Part shown: one piece after another, positions 1 through 7,773 of the stretch | Numbering within the stretch: the stretch's first letter is position 1 | Layout: each line of letters opens with the position of its first letter | IMG/VR virus record: IMGVR_UViG_3300044691_000371 | Span: 1 to 64,000 of that record | Origin: a virus | DNA length: 64,000 nucleotides | Strand: one strand, 5' to 3' | Position numbers and translations under genes: made by a program | The notes under the pieces: model-generated | The model's input: the letters and a program-made list of their open reading frames with translations, nothing else | What the model was told of the DNA's origin: nothing | The model's database searches: none

Positions 1-472
1 CACTATTAAAGTAAAAACCATTACTATTAGGATCTTGTACTTGAAATGTTGTTGGTGAACTACTTCCTAATAAATTAAAAGTAGTAGTAGTTCCCGCGGT
101 TATGTTTACAATCCTGCTTGTGTTTATAGTTCCATTAATATTATAAATATTATTACCAAATGTGACAATATTCCATGCGCTACCGCTCCATTGGTAATAA
201 GTAGTATTGGAGATGACATAGCAAATCATACCCGTTTCCAAGGTGGTTGAAAAACCACCGCCAGCGCTATTGGTTGAAAGACTATCCCTGCCTGCCGTTG
301 TTGTAACGATATGCCATCCACCGTTTAATAAATTGGCGTAACCTGTTATCGTATTATCGGCGGGATTGTTTTTAATTATTGGTGTAGCAATCTTTATACC
401 TACTGTTTGGGCTTGTAAGTTTACTTTTAAGCCAAAAAGTAAAATAAGCAATAATATTAATTTACTTTTCAT
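1..472 (-). CDS. Secreted-type appendage protein, N-terminal part (gene runs off the window)
   Basis: The ATG is at 472 and the frame stays open to base 1, so only the first 157 or so residues are visible. The N-terminus is a lysine followed by a leucine/isoleucine-rich stretch ending near LQAQT, a typical Sec signal peptide. The rest is rich in Gly, Thr, Asn and Ser, as in beta-structured tail appendage or adhesin proteins. It follows the neighbouring gene after a single base (TAA-G-ATG), so the two are probably co-translated. No family was recognised; a tail-fibre or host-surface role is inferred from position and composition. Confidence 0.6.
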   Translation of the reverse strand, partial: MKSKLILLLILLFGLKVNLQAQTVGIKIATPIIKNNPADNTITGYANLLNGGWHIVTTTAGRDSLSTNSAGGGFSTTLETGMICYVISNTTYYQWSGSAWNIVTFGNNIYNINGTINTSRIVNITAGTTTTFNLLGSSSPTTFQVQDPNSNGFYFNS

Positions 473-473
473 C

Positions 474-1352
474 TTAATTTGTAGTTATAGCGTAATTTGA
501 ACTTGTAGCGGCATTAAGGGTGTACACAAAGTAATTTTGAACGTATCCCGATGCATTCGTAACACTTACTGTTGTCTGATTAAAAGCACTTGTCACATTA
601 AAGCCATTCACGTCAAAAATATTATTGATAGCGCCCTCACTTGATGGGTAAGCGAAATACGGATAATTACTTCCGCTTGCTGTAATTACTAATCCGGTTT
701 GCGCTTTGCTTGCTGATAACGGATTACTGCCCCCGGCTACCGCTAAAATTATAGTTTGATTGGGTGTTGCTGACGCTGATCGTCCGTAATAAAATTCTGG
801 TAATCTATTATAAGTTGTGCTTGCGGTAGCTATTTTACTGTCTATAGTTGTAACCGTTTCTGTAAACGTTATCGAACCTGTTGCCGGAATTGTTACCGAC
901 TGTGTGCCGCTAATAGTCCCCGGTTGTGATGGTTGGCTACCGAACACATTTAAACTACCCGGATTGATAACTGCGCTGGCTATTGTTGCCGTAGCCGATT
1001 GCCTGCCGTAACTCCAATTTAATGTACCAGATGAACTTGAAGCTGATACTTCTAAGTTCACACCACCACTTAACGAGGCTGTAGGCGGTTGACTTTGATT
1101 AAATAATTGATATATTACACTTTGTGGCGATCCAGTCGTTATTACAAGCCCAATTGTTGGTATACTGGTCACTGTAAACCCATTTATAGTTGAACCACCT
1201 CCTAAATCTGAAAGTCTTACAACATCATTGGGGTTTACCGGTGTTGTTAGTACTTGAGTTTCTTTTTGAAAAATATAAGGTTGACTAATTATAACTTGAG
1301 CATCAACCTTAAAATAAACGATTGCTAATAGCAGAAATATTATTTTTTTCAC
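474..1352 (-). CDS. Signal-peptide appendage protein with DVVRLxDL motif
   Basis: The protein has 292 residues and begins MKKIIFLLLAIVYFKVDAQ, a clear signal peptide. Residues 40-52 contain NPNDVVRLSDL, a motif often seen where phage tail-fibre proteins join the tail. The same motif appears as YDVVRLNDI in the gene at 20343-21149. The remainder is Ser/Thr/Asn/Gly-rich and looks like beta-sandwich repeats. A tail fibre or adhesin-like decoration is likely. The Sec signal is odd for a virion protein and suggests export in the infected cell, unless the hydrophobic segment serves as a tail anchor. Function is inferred. Confidence 0.6.
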   Translation of the reverse strand: MKKIIFLLLAIVYFKVDAQVIISQPYIFQKETQVLTTPVNPNDVVRLSDLGGGSTINGFTVTSIPTIGLVITTGSPQSVIYQLFNQSQPPTASLSGGVNLEVSASSSSGTLNWSYGRQSATATIASAVINPGSLNVFGSQPSQPGTISGTQSVTIPATGSITFTETVTTIDSKIATASTTYNRLPEFYYGRSASATPNQTIILAVAGGSNPLSASKAQTGLVITASGSNYPYFAYPSSEGAINNIFDVNGFNVTSAFNQTTVSVTNASGYVQNYFVYTLNAATSSNYAITTN

Positions 1353-1398
1353 TTTTCACCCTCACTTTAATCGCAATAAAAATAATACAATTTTTCAA

Positions 1399-1776
1399 TT
1401 AAATAACAATTTCATTTCCTTGTGTATTTATACCTCCAATTTGACCAACCGAAACTGCTATTATTTGTAAAACTGAATTTATGGCATTCCCCGGCGTAGA
1501 TGTTCCTACATCTAAAAACCAATCTAATGTAGTTGTTCCGCCACTTAATACAACATTGAAAGTATCATTCAAATTATAAAAAGCGCCATTTATTTTTAAT
1601 GCTCCTGCTGGATTACTCATTGATAAAGTAATAACTTTAAAAGTAACACTTGCTGTTCCAGTTCCATTTACAACTGTATGCCATGATGCTGTTTGTCCAG
1701 TTGTAGCATATTGCGTATTACTGAAAAAAAATGTATAAATAGATGATGAAAGAGCTTGAAAATATCTTTTTATCAT
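1399..1776 (-). CDS. Small tail/appendage protein
   Basis: This 125-residue protein is rich in Thr, Ser, Gly and Asn with alternating hydrophobics, as in a small beta-sandwich. Its ATG overlaps the stop of the upstream gene (TAATG at 1776), showing translational coupling. No family was recognised. Its position at the end of the tail operon points to a fibre or baseplate accessory role. Confidence 0.55.
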   Translation of the reverse strand: MIKRYFQALSSSIYTFFFSNTQYATTGQTASWHTVVNGTGTASVTFKVITLSMSNPAGALKINGAFYNLNDTFNVVLSGGTTTLDWFLDVGTSTPGNAINSVLQIIAVSVGQIGGINTQGNEIVI

Positions 1777-2585
1777 TATGCTGTCTGACTTAATACATAT
1801 GAAACTTCTGGTAACCCTAATTCATTTATTCCTGCATAAATCATCGTTAATAAATTTGTATTATTTTGAGCGTTGCTTAACTGACCACTTTCTTTTAAAA
1901 TTGTTTGTCCTGCTCCTGCTGTAATTGTTAAGGTAATTCCTGATCCAAAAGTAAATTTTAATCTCTGAATAACGCCTGGCACCGCTCCTGCAAAATTAAA
2001 TGTTATCGTACAATTTGATGGTGCTGATGCAAAAAACACGGCTTGATCTTGTGTGAATGTTGCAACATATGATGTACCCATTGATGGAATTTGTACGTTA
2101 TGTAGTGCTGTTGCAGATTGCAATGCTGTGATTTCGGCTTGTTGAGACACAAGCGTAGCTAATAAAGTTTTATTATCAATGCGATATTGATTCATGTTTC
2201 CTGAAAATAACGGAGTATTTCCAGTTGGTGAACCTGATGTTGTAGCATAATTTACATCATAAATATCAGCAACTACAGCATCATTAAAAGTATATGGCAT
2301 TATACCTGTAATATTTGGGGTTAAATATTGTCCCTCATTAAAGTTTGAGGCTATATAATACCACGTTCCATTCAAATAAAAAAATCCTGGTGTATAAAAA
2401 TTTGGCGTTCCTGATGTGTAAACAAGCCCTCCAACTATTGCAAAGTCGGTTGTGCCTAATCCTGCACATGCTGTTATAGCGTCTAATATTTGCTGATTTG
2501 CTGCGGTTATATCCTGAATGTAAAGCGGATTATCTATTAATGCTCTACTTTGTCTTATGAAAGGAAATTGAATCAAACTTGCCAT
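1776..2585 (-). CDS. Tail fibre-like structural protein
   Basis: The protein has 269 residues. The N-terminal 40 or so (FPFIRQSRALIDNPLYIQDI) resemble a tail-attachment segment. The middle contains a short helical stretch near residues 135-160, a possible trimerising coiled coil. The C-terminal third is beta-rich (FNFAGAVPGVIQRLKFTFGS). This layout fits short phage fibres. It sits between baseplate and appendage genes and is coupled to the next gene. Assignment is by architecture only. Confidence 0.55.
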   Translation of the reverse strand: MASLIQFPFIRQSRALIDNPLYIQDITAANQQILDAITACAGLGTTDFAIVGGLVYTSGTPNFYTPGFFYLNGTWYYIASNFNEGQYLTPNITGIMPYTFNDAVVADIYDVNYATTSGSPTGNTPLFSGNMNQYRIDNKTLLATLVSQQAEITALQSATALHNVQIPSMGTSYVATFTQDQAVFFASAPSNCTITFNFAGAVPGVIQRLKFTFGSGITLTITAGAGQTILKESGQLSNAQNNTNLLTMIYAGINELGLPEVSYVLSQTA

Positions 2586-2607
2586 TTTATTTTTTTCTTA
2601 TACCCAT

Positions 2608-3114
2608 TTAGAACGTGATTATAGTGTAGGACAACCCTTCTAATGCCATTTGTGCAACTGTTGCCGTTAATTGTGATAAATTAGCCGAATATGGAACATG
2701 TATTACTGCATTTACAAAAAATTGTGGTTCATTAAAATTCCGTGCAAAAGCTATCGGTAATTCTCCAAAATTTCGTGCAAATAATATCGGTTGTTCATTA
2801 AAATTTCGTGCAACTGTTTGTCCGTTTCCTGCTTGTGTTATAAAAATACGGTTAAGTACATTATCATACAAATAATTCAAAACATTAGTCAATTGACCTA
2901 CTTGGAATTTACTATTTGCTATCAATCCATTTATTACCCGTTCTGCTTCGTATTGCTGTAATGGCCCTACTAAAGGCTGTAATAGGCATGCACAATATTT
3001 GTATAGCCAATTAACTTTACCGGCTGAATTAACGCTGTAATAAGCCCGTAAGGTTTCATAAAGGCATTTGCCTACATCCAAATGACGAAAACGTACAGTA
3101 GGGTTGTTTGCCAT
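2608..3114 (-). CDS. Baseplate/tail protein with ARNF repeats
   Basis: This 168-residue protein lies directly after the baseplate-J-like gene, where tailed phages usually encode a tail protein I or equivalent wedge-to-fibre connector. Residues about 100-132 carry three near-identical blocks of the form ARNFNE/ARNFGE/ARNFNE separated by short hydrophobic spacers, and the repeat is visible in the DNA at 2740-2815. The N-terminus is helical and contains a CACL segment. Structural role likely; exact family not recognised. Confidence 0.55.
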   Translation of the reverse strand: MANNPTVRFRHLDVGKCLYETLRAYYSVNSAGKVNWLYKYCACLLQPLVGPLQQYEAERVINGLIANSKFQVGQLTNVLNYLYDNVLNRIFITQAGNGQTVARNFNEQPILFARNFGELPIAFARNFNEPQFFVNAVIHVPYSANLSQLTATVAQMALEGLSYTIITF

Positions 3115-3118
3115 TTTA

Positions 3119-3913
3119 TTACGAAGTTACAGGATTGAAGACTACCCCTGTCAGTACAGCAGGGTCGTAATTAAAATAACCGCTTCCGAGTGCTACAAAA
3201 TCAGAAAAAGGAACGCTATCTAATGTTGTTCCATCTATAAAAAAGCTTCTCATTCCAGGCACGTTGGTTTGCATGTACTGTTCTAAATCTGTTACGTAAA
3301 ATTCCCCGTTCAATGCAAAAGTATTTTGAAACGTTGTCAAAGCGTTTAATACATTGCTTTGTAAAGTTGGTAAATCGAAACTTGAAAGATAAGTTGCTGT
3401 TGATGTGAAAAATAAAACGTTTCCCGGTACTGAAATTATATTTAATGGCAAATCAAGTATTTCAAAGTTCAACATGTAAGCCTGAAAAGCTGTCAATTGT
3501 GGTGCTGTCAAAGGCGCTAAACCTCCGCTTATTCCGGTCGTTGCAACTTTCAAAAAGAATCCTGATTGTTGAAATGCTGCCTGTGAAATTATCTGTTTTG
3601 TCGTGTCAATAACTGGGTAAATCAAGTTTAAATATGGTGCGCCTGTTACTGGATTTATTGCTTCGTTTATAACTAAGTTATCACCATACTGAAAAGCAAG
3701 TGCAACCCCTGTATAATAAAGTGCTTTTCCGTATCCTTGCTGTGAAATTAAAAGGTTTGTAATTATGCTTTCTGAATTGGCTATTTCGGCAATAACGTTA
3801 TCTAAAACCTGACCAATGGCAATGGCAATTTGTTCATCAATAGCGGTAACGCTTAGATTGGTGAACCCAAGTGCGGCCAAATTATTGTTGATTTGTTGTA
3901 TCGATGAAGCCAT
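3119..3913 (-). CDS. Baseplate J-like protein
   Basis: The protein has 264 residues. Its order resembles baseplate J family wedge proteins: a helical N-terminus, a segment around residues 130-175 with paired hydrophobic strands, and a C-terminal block (LQSNVLNALTTFQNTFALNG, then a YVTDLEQYM segment and a short domain). The gene follows the 126-residue gene with TAATG overlap at 3913, as the J gene usually follows gp25/W-like genes. The resemblance is by pattern only, so the family call is moderate. Confidence 0.5.
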   Translation of the reverse strand: MASSIQQINNNLAALGFTNLSVTAIDEQIAIAIGQVLDNVIAEIANSESIITNLLISQQGYGKALYYTGVALAFQYGDNLVINEAINPVTGAPYLNLIYPVIDTTKQIISQAAFQQSGFFLKVATTGISGGLAPLTAPQLTAFQAYMLNFEILDLPLNIISVPGNVLFFTSTATYLSSFDLPTLQSNVLNALTTFQNTFALNGEFYVTDLEQYMQTNVPGMRSFFIDGTTLDSVPFSDFVALGSGYFNYDPAVLTGVVFNPVTS

Positions 3914-4293
3914 TAGTTATAATTATTGATTACATCCATTCTTATGTTGACTATCCCTGAAAAGTTTCCGCTTGTCCATGTGAAATAAACCGTTCCTCCT
4001 GCTATAAAATATTGTTGTGCTGTGACTATAATAGTATTCGTTATTACAAGGTCGCTTAATATTTCCTGGCCATTTGGTGTAGTTCCTATCCGTAAAGTCG
4101 GTGCTGATGAGATATTCGTTATAGAAATAGTTGTTACCATAACATTTGCGCTTAAATCCTGTGAAAAGTTTTGGTTTGCATCTACATATTTAAACGGTGG
4201 GTTTATCGTTCCGTACAACTCGAAAAACATGCTGTTAAGCGCGTTACGAACGTTGAGTCCACTTTCTAAATTCGCTATGTATTGAAGTCCCAT
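3913..4293 (-). CDS. Baseplate-region structural protein
   Basis: This 126-residue protein is Thr/Ile/Asn-rich and mostly beta. It lies between the LysM-like tail protein and the baseplate-J-like protein and overlaps the latter by one base of start/stop. The position matches small baseplate wedge components, but no diagnostic motif was seen. Confidence 0.5.
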   Translation of the reverse strand: MGLQYIANLESGLNVRNALNSMFFELYGTINPPFKYVDANQNFSQDLSANVMVTTISITNISSAPTLRIGTTPNGQEILSDLVITNTIIVTAQQYFIAGGTVYFTWTSGNFSGIVNIRMDVINNYN

Positions 4294-4305
4294 CTATTTC
4301 CCTTT

Positions 4306-4980
4306 CTAATTATCAAGCCACCTGTCGGTATCGATCCATTGGCTTGGATCGTCCAGCCAGTAGCCATACCGCAATATCCATAAGTCTGCCCCGCTAAGTT
4401 GTTCAAAAATAGCATTTATTTGTTCATAAATATCCGCAATAGAAAAATTGTTAGCTGGATAGCTGTTTAAGGCTCTGAAATTGTTTAAGTTAAGGTTGGC
4501 TGATGATGGTATTGCAACCTTTTGACCTGCATATAAGGTCGGTGTCCAGTCATTAAAACTATTTGCGTCAAGTATGCTTCCCCAATTTTGAATATCACCT
4601 GTTGAGTTCATTACTACATCTCCAATTGTGGAAAGTGGCGTAACTATAAAATATGTATTTGTATCAATCGTTGGTAAACTTGCAATCGGTGTATCAACTG
4701 GAATGGCATTTTCTAATAGTAAAAATATTGCGTTTATCTGATCGTATATGTCCGGTATTGAATAGTTATTAGCAGGGTATTGAACTAAATCAGCAATGTT
4801 TCCAACGTTGGTATCAGTGCTTACTGGTATCTGTAAAACTTGGCCGTTGTAAAGTGTAGGTGTCCAGTCTGATAAAAAGTTGACGTTAAGGCAATCAGAC
4901 CAGTTTGTCGAGGTAATTAAACCGCAATTGTTGAGTACAAAATCCCCAAATGTTTCCCCAGCACGAATTTGATATTGCAC
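4306..4980 (-). CDS. Tail protein with two LysM-like repeats
   Basis: The 224-residue protein consists of two homologous halves. Each begins with a LysM-like segment (YQIRAGETFGDFVLN and YFIVTPLSTIGDVVMN), continues with a WTPTLYxGQ block ending in xIP, and ends with a YPANNxSIxDIYxQINAIF helix. The duplication is internal and clear. In contractile phages a small LysM protein commonly sits between tape measure and baseplate hub and helps baseplate assembly; that role is inferred here. It is not an endolysin, because no catalytic domain is present. Confidence 0.6.
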   Translation of the reverse strand: MQYQIRAGETFGDFVLNNCGLITSTNWSDCLNVNFLSDWTPTLYNGQVLQIPVSTDTNVGNIADLVQYPANNYSIPDIYDQINAIFLLLENAIPVDTPIASLPTIDTNTYFIVTPLSTIGDVVMNSTGDIQNWGSILDANSFNDWTPTLYAGQKVAIPSSANLNLNNFRALNSYPANNFSIADIYEQINAIFEQLSGADLWILRYGYWLDDPSQWIDTDRWLDN

Positions 4981-5020
4981 CCTTTATTTTTTTATTGCGT
5001 AAATATAAATAATTAACAAT

Positions 5021-5059
5021 AAAAAAAACAGATAACTAAACCTCGCGTTCTGTTATCTG
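5021..5059 (-). terminator. Intrinsic terminator
   Basis: On the minus strand CAGATAAC and GTTATCTG form an 8-bp stem, followed by eight Ts. It lies only about 12 bases after the predicted start site of the promoter at 5078-5109, so it either ends transcripts from the gene at 5126-5449 or acts as an attenuator. Confidence 0.65.
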
Positions 5060-5077
5060 CTAACCAATTATCTGATG

Positions 5078-5109
5078 TAAAGATAACTATTGTTTTCGTA
5101 TTTGCAAAC
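5078..5109 (-). promoter_or_regulatory. Phage-family promoter (GTTTG-N19-TATCTTTA)
   Basis: On the minus strand GTTTG (5109-5105) is 19 bases from TATCTTTA (5085-5078). The GTTTGCAAATAC block matches seven other promoters in the window. The last -7 base departs from the consensus G. Confidence 0.55.
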
Positions 5110-5125
5110 TTTATTTGAAAATAAT

Positions 5126-5449
5126 TTAAAAATATTCTACAGAGGCAGCGAAGTCGAATTGTATGTTTGGTGGATTAGTAACACGATTCCATGAAGCTTG
5201 GCCACCGTCCGCGCCTACCTGTTGCGCCCACCGATTAAGTTGAAAAGCTGCTTGTGCTTCATCTCCACCCTGCACCTGCGAATTAAATCCTATTCCGGCT
5301 GCTGGGTGTAGTATATTCATAGCTCTTGCTTCAAGTAAAATTGTCCCACACTGGGTGCTAATAATACTTTGTGAAGCTGTATTTTCAAAGTCCCCGTTTG
5401 GGGCAAAGATCATATCTCTTTTGATGGGGTCGAAGACTAAAAATGCCAT
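5126..5449 (-). CDS. Baseplate wedge-region protein, gp25-position
   Basis: The 107-residue protein begins MAFLVFDPIKRDMIFAPNGD and ends NIQFDFAASVEYF. Short proteins of this size beside the spike gene are usually gp25/W-like baseplate wedge proteins. The terminal beta-hairpin fits, but the canonical motif is not evident. Co-transcribed with the spike gene upstream. Confidence 0.45.
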   Translation of the reverse strand: MAFLVFDPIKRDMIFAPNGDFENTASQSIISTQCGTILLEARAMNILHPAAGIGFNSQVQGGDEAQAAFQLNRWAQQVGADGGQASWNRVTNPPNIQFDFAASVEYF

Positions 5450-5457
5450 ATTTTTAT

Positions 5458-6027
5458 TTATTGAGTTATTACCGTTGATTGGATGTCGCTTGCTTTTGTT
5501 ACTGGATTTATCATTCCTGTTTCCTGGCTTACTGTTGCTGCTGCTGTACCTGTACCTGATGATAAAGCAAGTATATGGGTATGGCCGTTATATTGCTGAA
5601 TTAAATTATTAACTAAGTTTTCAAGTGCATTTATTTTTGTTACCAATGGATTGACTAAAACTAAACCGCCATTATTTCCATCGTTAAATTGCGTATTTTT
5701 TGCTGAAATAAAAAGATTGTTAATTGGCTGAATATAATAATCGCTTACTTGGTCGAAGCTGTCTATCTGGGGTAGTCCGCGATGGTTATCCCGCCATTTT
5801 ACAAGGCAATGCGACCCTATTACTGGAATTTCAAAAATAGTCGCTTGTGAGCCTTTTAAAACGCTTGTGGTGACATTTGAATAAGTTACTTCATTGATAG
5901 TTATATCGACCGTAAAATCATTATTAACTGCGGTTACAATTCCATCTATTAATACAGTTGCCCTTAATTTATTTTCTACAAACTTGTTTAATGCTCTTAA
6001 AAAAGAAAATGAAGTCGTACTATCCAT
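5458..6027 (-). CDS. Baseplate spike protein, gpV-like
   Basis: About 190 residues if translation starts at the ATG at 6027; this is preferred over a start at 6105, which would lie within a terminator hairpin. Residues 15-90 form an OB-fold-like region (RATVLIDGIVTAV, then VLKGSQATIFEIPVIGSHCL and a KW pair). This is followed by a beta-repeat section and an NGHTH motif near residue 145, the pattern of metal-binding spike tips. It would form the membrane-piercing tip below the hub protein encoded upstream. Confidence 0.65.
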   Translation of the reverse strand: MDSTTSFSFLRALNKFVENKLRATVLIDGIVTAVNNDFTVDITINEVTYSNVTTSVLKGSQATIFEIPVIGSHCLVKWRDNHRGLPQIDSFDQVSDYYIQPINNLFISAKNTQFNDGNNGGLVLVNPLVTKINALENLVNNLIQQYNGHTHILALSSGTGTAAATVSQETGMINPVTKASDIQSTVITQ

Positions 6028-6052
6028 AGTTGTAAAAGTACAAGTTTTTAAA

Positions 6053-6082
6053 ATAAAAAAAGTCCTACATTTCTGTAAGACT
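6053..6082 (-). terminator. Intrinsic terminator after the DUF932 gene
   Basis: On the minus strand AGTCTTACA-GAAA-TGTAGGACT forms a 9-bp stem with one GU pair and a GNRA-type loop, followed by seven Ts. It ends the 6125-7051 transcript and lies upstream of the spike start codon. Confidence 0.75.
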
Positions 6083-6124
6083 AATTTACCCTGAAAACGT
6101 ATCAAGGTGAAACAAGGTTTCTTT

Positions 6125-7051
6125 TTAAACCAATTCCAAAATTGATGAAAGTGCTTTGTTATCTATTCCTAAAGCTGAACCGGTGTACTTACTTTCAATC
6201 CTGGCGTTTTCTTTTTTAGATATTGGCATTTTGTGGGTTGTGTAGTGCGTAACGCCTGAAAACAATCCCCAAAGTGTTTGGCCTTTGCTTTTCATTTCAG
6301 TTGAAATACTGCCTAACAATTCCTGTGAGCGGTTAAGTGCGTAACCTGAATATTTTTCTTTTGCTTCTGCAATTCCCAAATTCATATCAACCCCGGTCAC
6401 TTGGTTTACAATCATTCCGATGTTTGCCTTTTTAACGGATATTTCAGAAAGTGTAATGAACTTTTCAAAAAGGCTTTTTTCCTGTTCGATAATTCCGTTA
6501 ATACTCATTATTGATTGCTCAACTTTAGCGTGGATTGATTGTGTATGACGTGCGCTGTTTTTAAGTTCTTTTTGTGCGTATGCAAATGTGTTACGGCAGC
6601 AAATTGTGAAGTTTACGGCTCCCCATTTTAGTGATGTTGTGCCGTCATGTGAATTAATTCCGGTTACAAACCCTTCAACTGTAGTTCCGTTTTTGCCTAA
6701 ACCTTCTATTGTGTTTCCGGTTTTCAATTGTAAGTAAACTTTACCGCCGTCATTGAACTTGCCGCCTGAATGAAGTTCATAGCCTGTTTTTTCGCAAACT
6801 CTTAAAAGCAGTTCGCCTAATTGATAGTTTTGGAAAGGCTCATAACCGTCTTTACAGGTTGAAAATGTTGTTTGAGTATCATCTCTTACAATGCCGAAAA
6901 ATCCGGTTTCTTTTTGATTAGGTAATAACAAAGGCAGTTTTGATACTTTCCAGTTTAAACCGTAGGTATCTAACATTTCATTGATTAGACTTTCATCACT
7001 AAAGATGTTTGATAAAATTTGATCTGCGAAGTTTGTTTTTGAAGTTTCCAT
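6125..7051 (-). CDS. DUF932 phage/plasmid-like protein
   Basis: The 308-residue protein matches the DUF932 (phage/plasmid-like TIGR03299) pattern: a central VEGFVTGINSHDGTTSLKWG segment, then AVNFTICCRNTF, then a long helical C-terminus with LWGLFSGVTHYTTHK. The family is common in phages and plasmids and its biochemical role is unsettled. The gene has its own promoter at 7092-7123 and terminator at 6053-6082, so it is an independent, probably early, unit inserted among late tail genes. Confidence 0.75.
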   Translation of the reverse strand: METSKTNFADQILSNIFSDESLINEMLDTYGLNWKVSKLPLLLPNQKETGFFGIVRDDTQTTFSTCKDGYEPFQNYQLGELLLRVCEKTGYELHSGGKFNDGGKVYLQLKTGNTIEGLGKNGTTVEGFVTGINSHDGTTSLKWGAVNFTICCRNTFAYAQKELKNSARHTQSIHAKVEQSIMSINGIIEQEKSLFEKFITLSEISVKKANIGMIVNQVTGVDMNLGIAEAKEKYSGYALNRSQELLGSISTEMKSKGQTLWGLFSGVTHYTTHKMPISKKENARIESKYTGSALGIDNKALSSILELV

Positions 7052-7091
7052 TTTTGATACGTTTTAAATTTCTTTGTCTGAATTGACGATT

Positions 7092-7123
7092 CAAAGATAT
7101 AAATAGTTTTTACAAATACAAAC
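7092..7123 (-). promoter_or_regulatory. Phage-family promoter (GTTTG-N19-TATCTTTG)
   Basis: GTTTG (7123-7119) and TATCTTTG (7099-7092) lie 19 bases apart on the minus strand, a perfect Bacteroidetes-type pair. The leader contains CGTC-N6-GACA and AAAACGTATCAAAA just before the ATG, elements shared with the promoters at 25273 and 56573. Confidence 0.75.
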
Positions 7124-7148
7124 TTTATTTTAAAATAATTTATCAAAC

Positions 7149-7178
7149 AAAAAGCCTTTGATATAATCTCTGGCTTTT
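7149..7178 (+). other. Conserved hairpin in the leader of an HNH-AP2 gene
   Basis: AAAAGCC and GGCTTTT pair around a 15-base loop beginning TTTGATATAATC. The same loop occurs upstream of the paralogous gene at 26244, where the stem reads AAAATCC/GGATTTT. The compensatory change supports a real RNA structure. The T-run also lets it act as a terminator. Confidence 0.65.
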
Positions 7179-7212
7179 TTGTATTTTTATACCGACGAAA
7201 ATATAAAATACA

Positions 7213-7773
7213 ATGACAAATATAACAGAAAAACCTATCTATGTTAGCCGTGAAGAAAAAAATGGTGTTACACAAGAATTAGTTAAACAGCTTTTTGATT
7301 ATCGAGACGGTTTTTTATACTGGAAAGTATCACGAAGTAATGTTGTAAAAGTTGGCGATAGGTCAAGTTTTATAATGCAAGCATCAAAAAATTCTAAAAT
7401 ATATTATGGTACATCTATTAATAGTGTATTATACAGGTGCGCAAGAATTATATTCTTTTATCATCATGGATACTTTCCAAAATTTGTAGATCATATAAAC
7501 CGTAATACTTTAGATGATCGAATCGAAAATTTGAGAGCTGCTACATATGAAGAAAACATGAGAAACGTTACCCCTAAAAAAAATAAACCATCACAATATT
7601 TAGGCGTTTTTTTAGCAGAAGGTAAATATTGGGTAGCTCAAATACATGTTAATAGAAAAACAATAGGATTAGGATATTTTAAAACTCAAGAATTAGCGGC
7701 TTTAGCTTACAATCGTGCTGCGGTAAAATATTGGGGCGAATTTGCTAATTTGAATATAATACAACCTAAATAA
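7213..7773 (+). CDS. HNH homing endonuclease with AP2 DNA-binding domain
   Basis: The protein has 186 residues. Residues about 80-112 form an HNH_3 core (FYHHGYFPKFVDHINRN, then DDRIENLRAAT). Residues about 130-180 form an AP2/ERF-like DNA-binding domain (YLGVF, WVAQI, LGYFKTQELAALAYN). It is a free-standing homing endonuclease of the HNH-AP2 type. It is transcribed against all neighbours and abuts the hub gene end to end at 7773/7774, consistent with insertion. A paralog lies at 25684-26244. Confidence 0.85.
   Translation: MTNITEKPIYVSREEKNGVTQELVKQLFDYRDGFLYWKVSRSNVVKVGDRSSFIMQASKNSKIYYGTSINSVLYRCARIIFFYHHGYFPKFVDHINRNTLDDRIENLRAATYEENMRNVTPKKNKPSQYLGVFLAEGKYWVAQIHVNRKTIGLGYFKTQELAALAYNRAAVKYWGEFANLNIIQPK

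Noticed and set aside
4306-4980. Endolysin, because of LysM-like repeats.
   Set aside because: No catalytic domain is present and the position between tape measure and baseplate genes fits a structural LysM protein.
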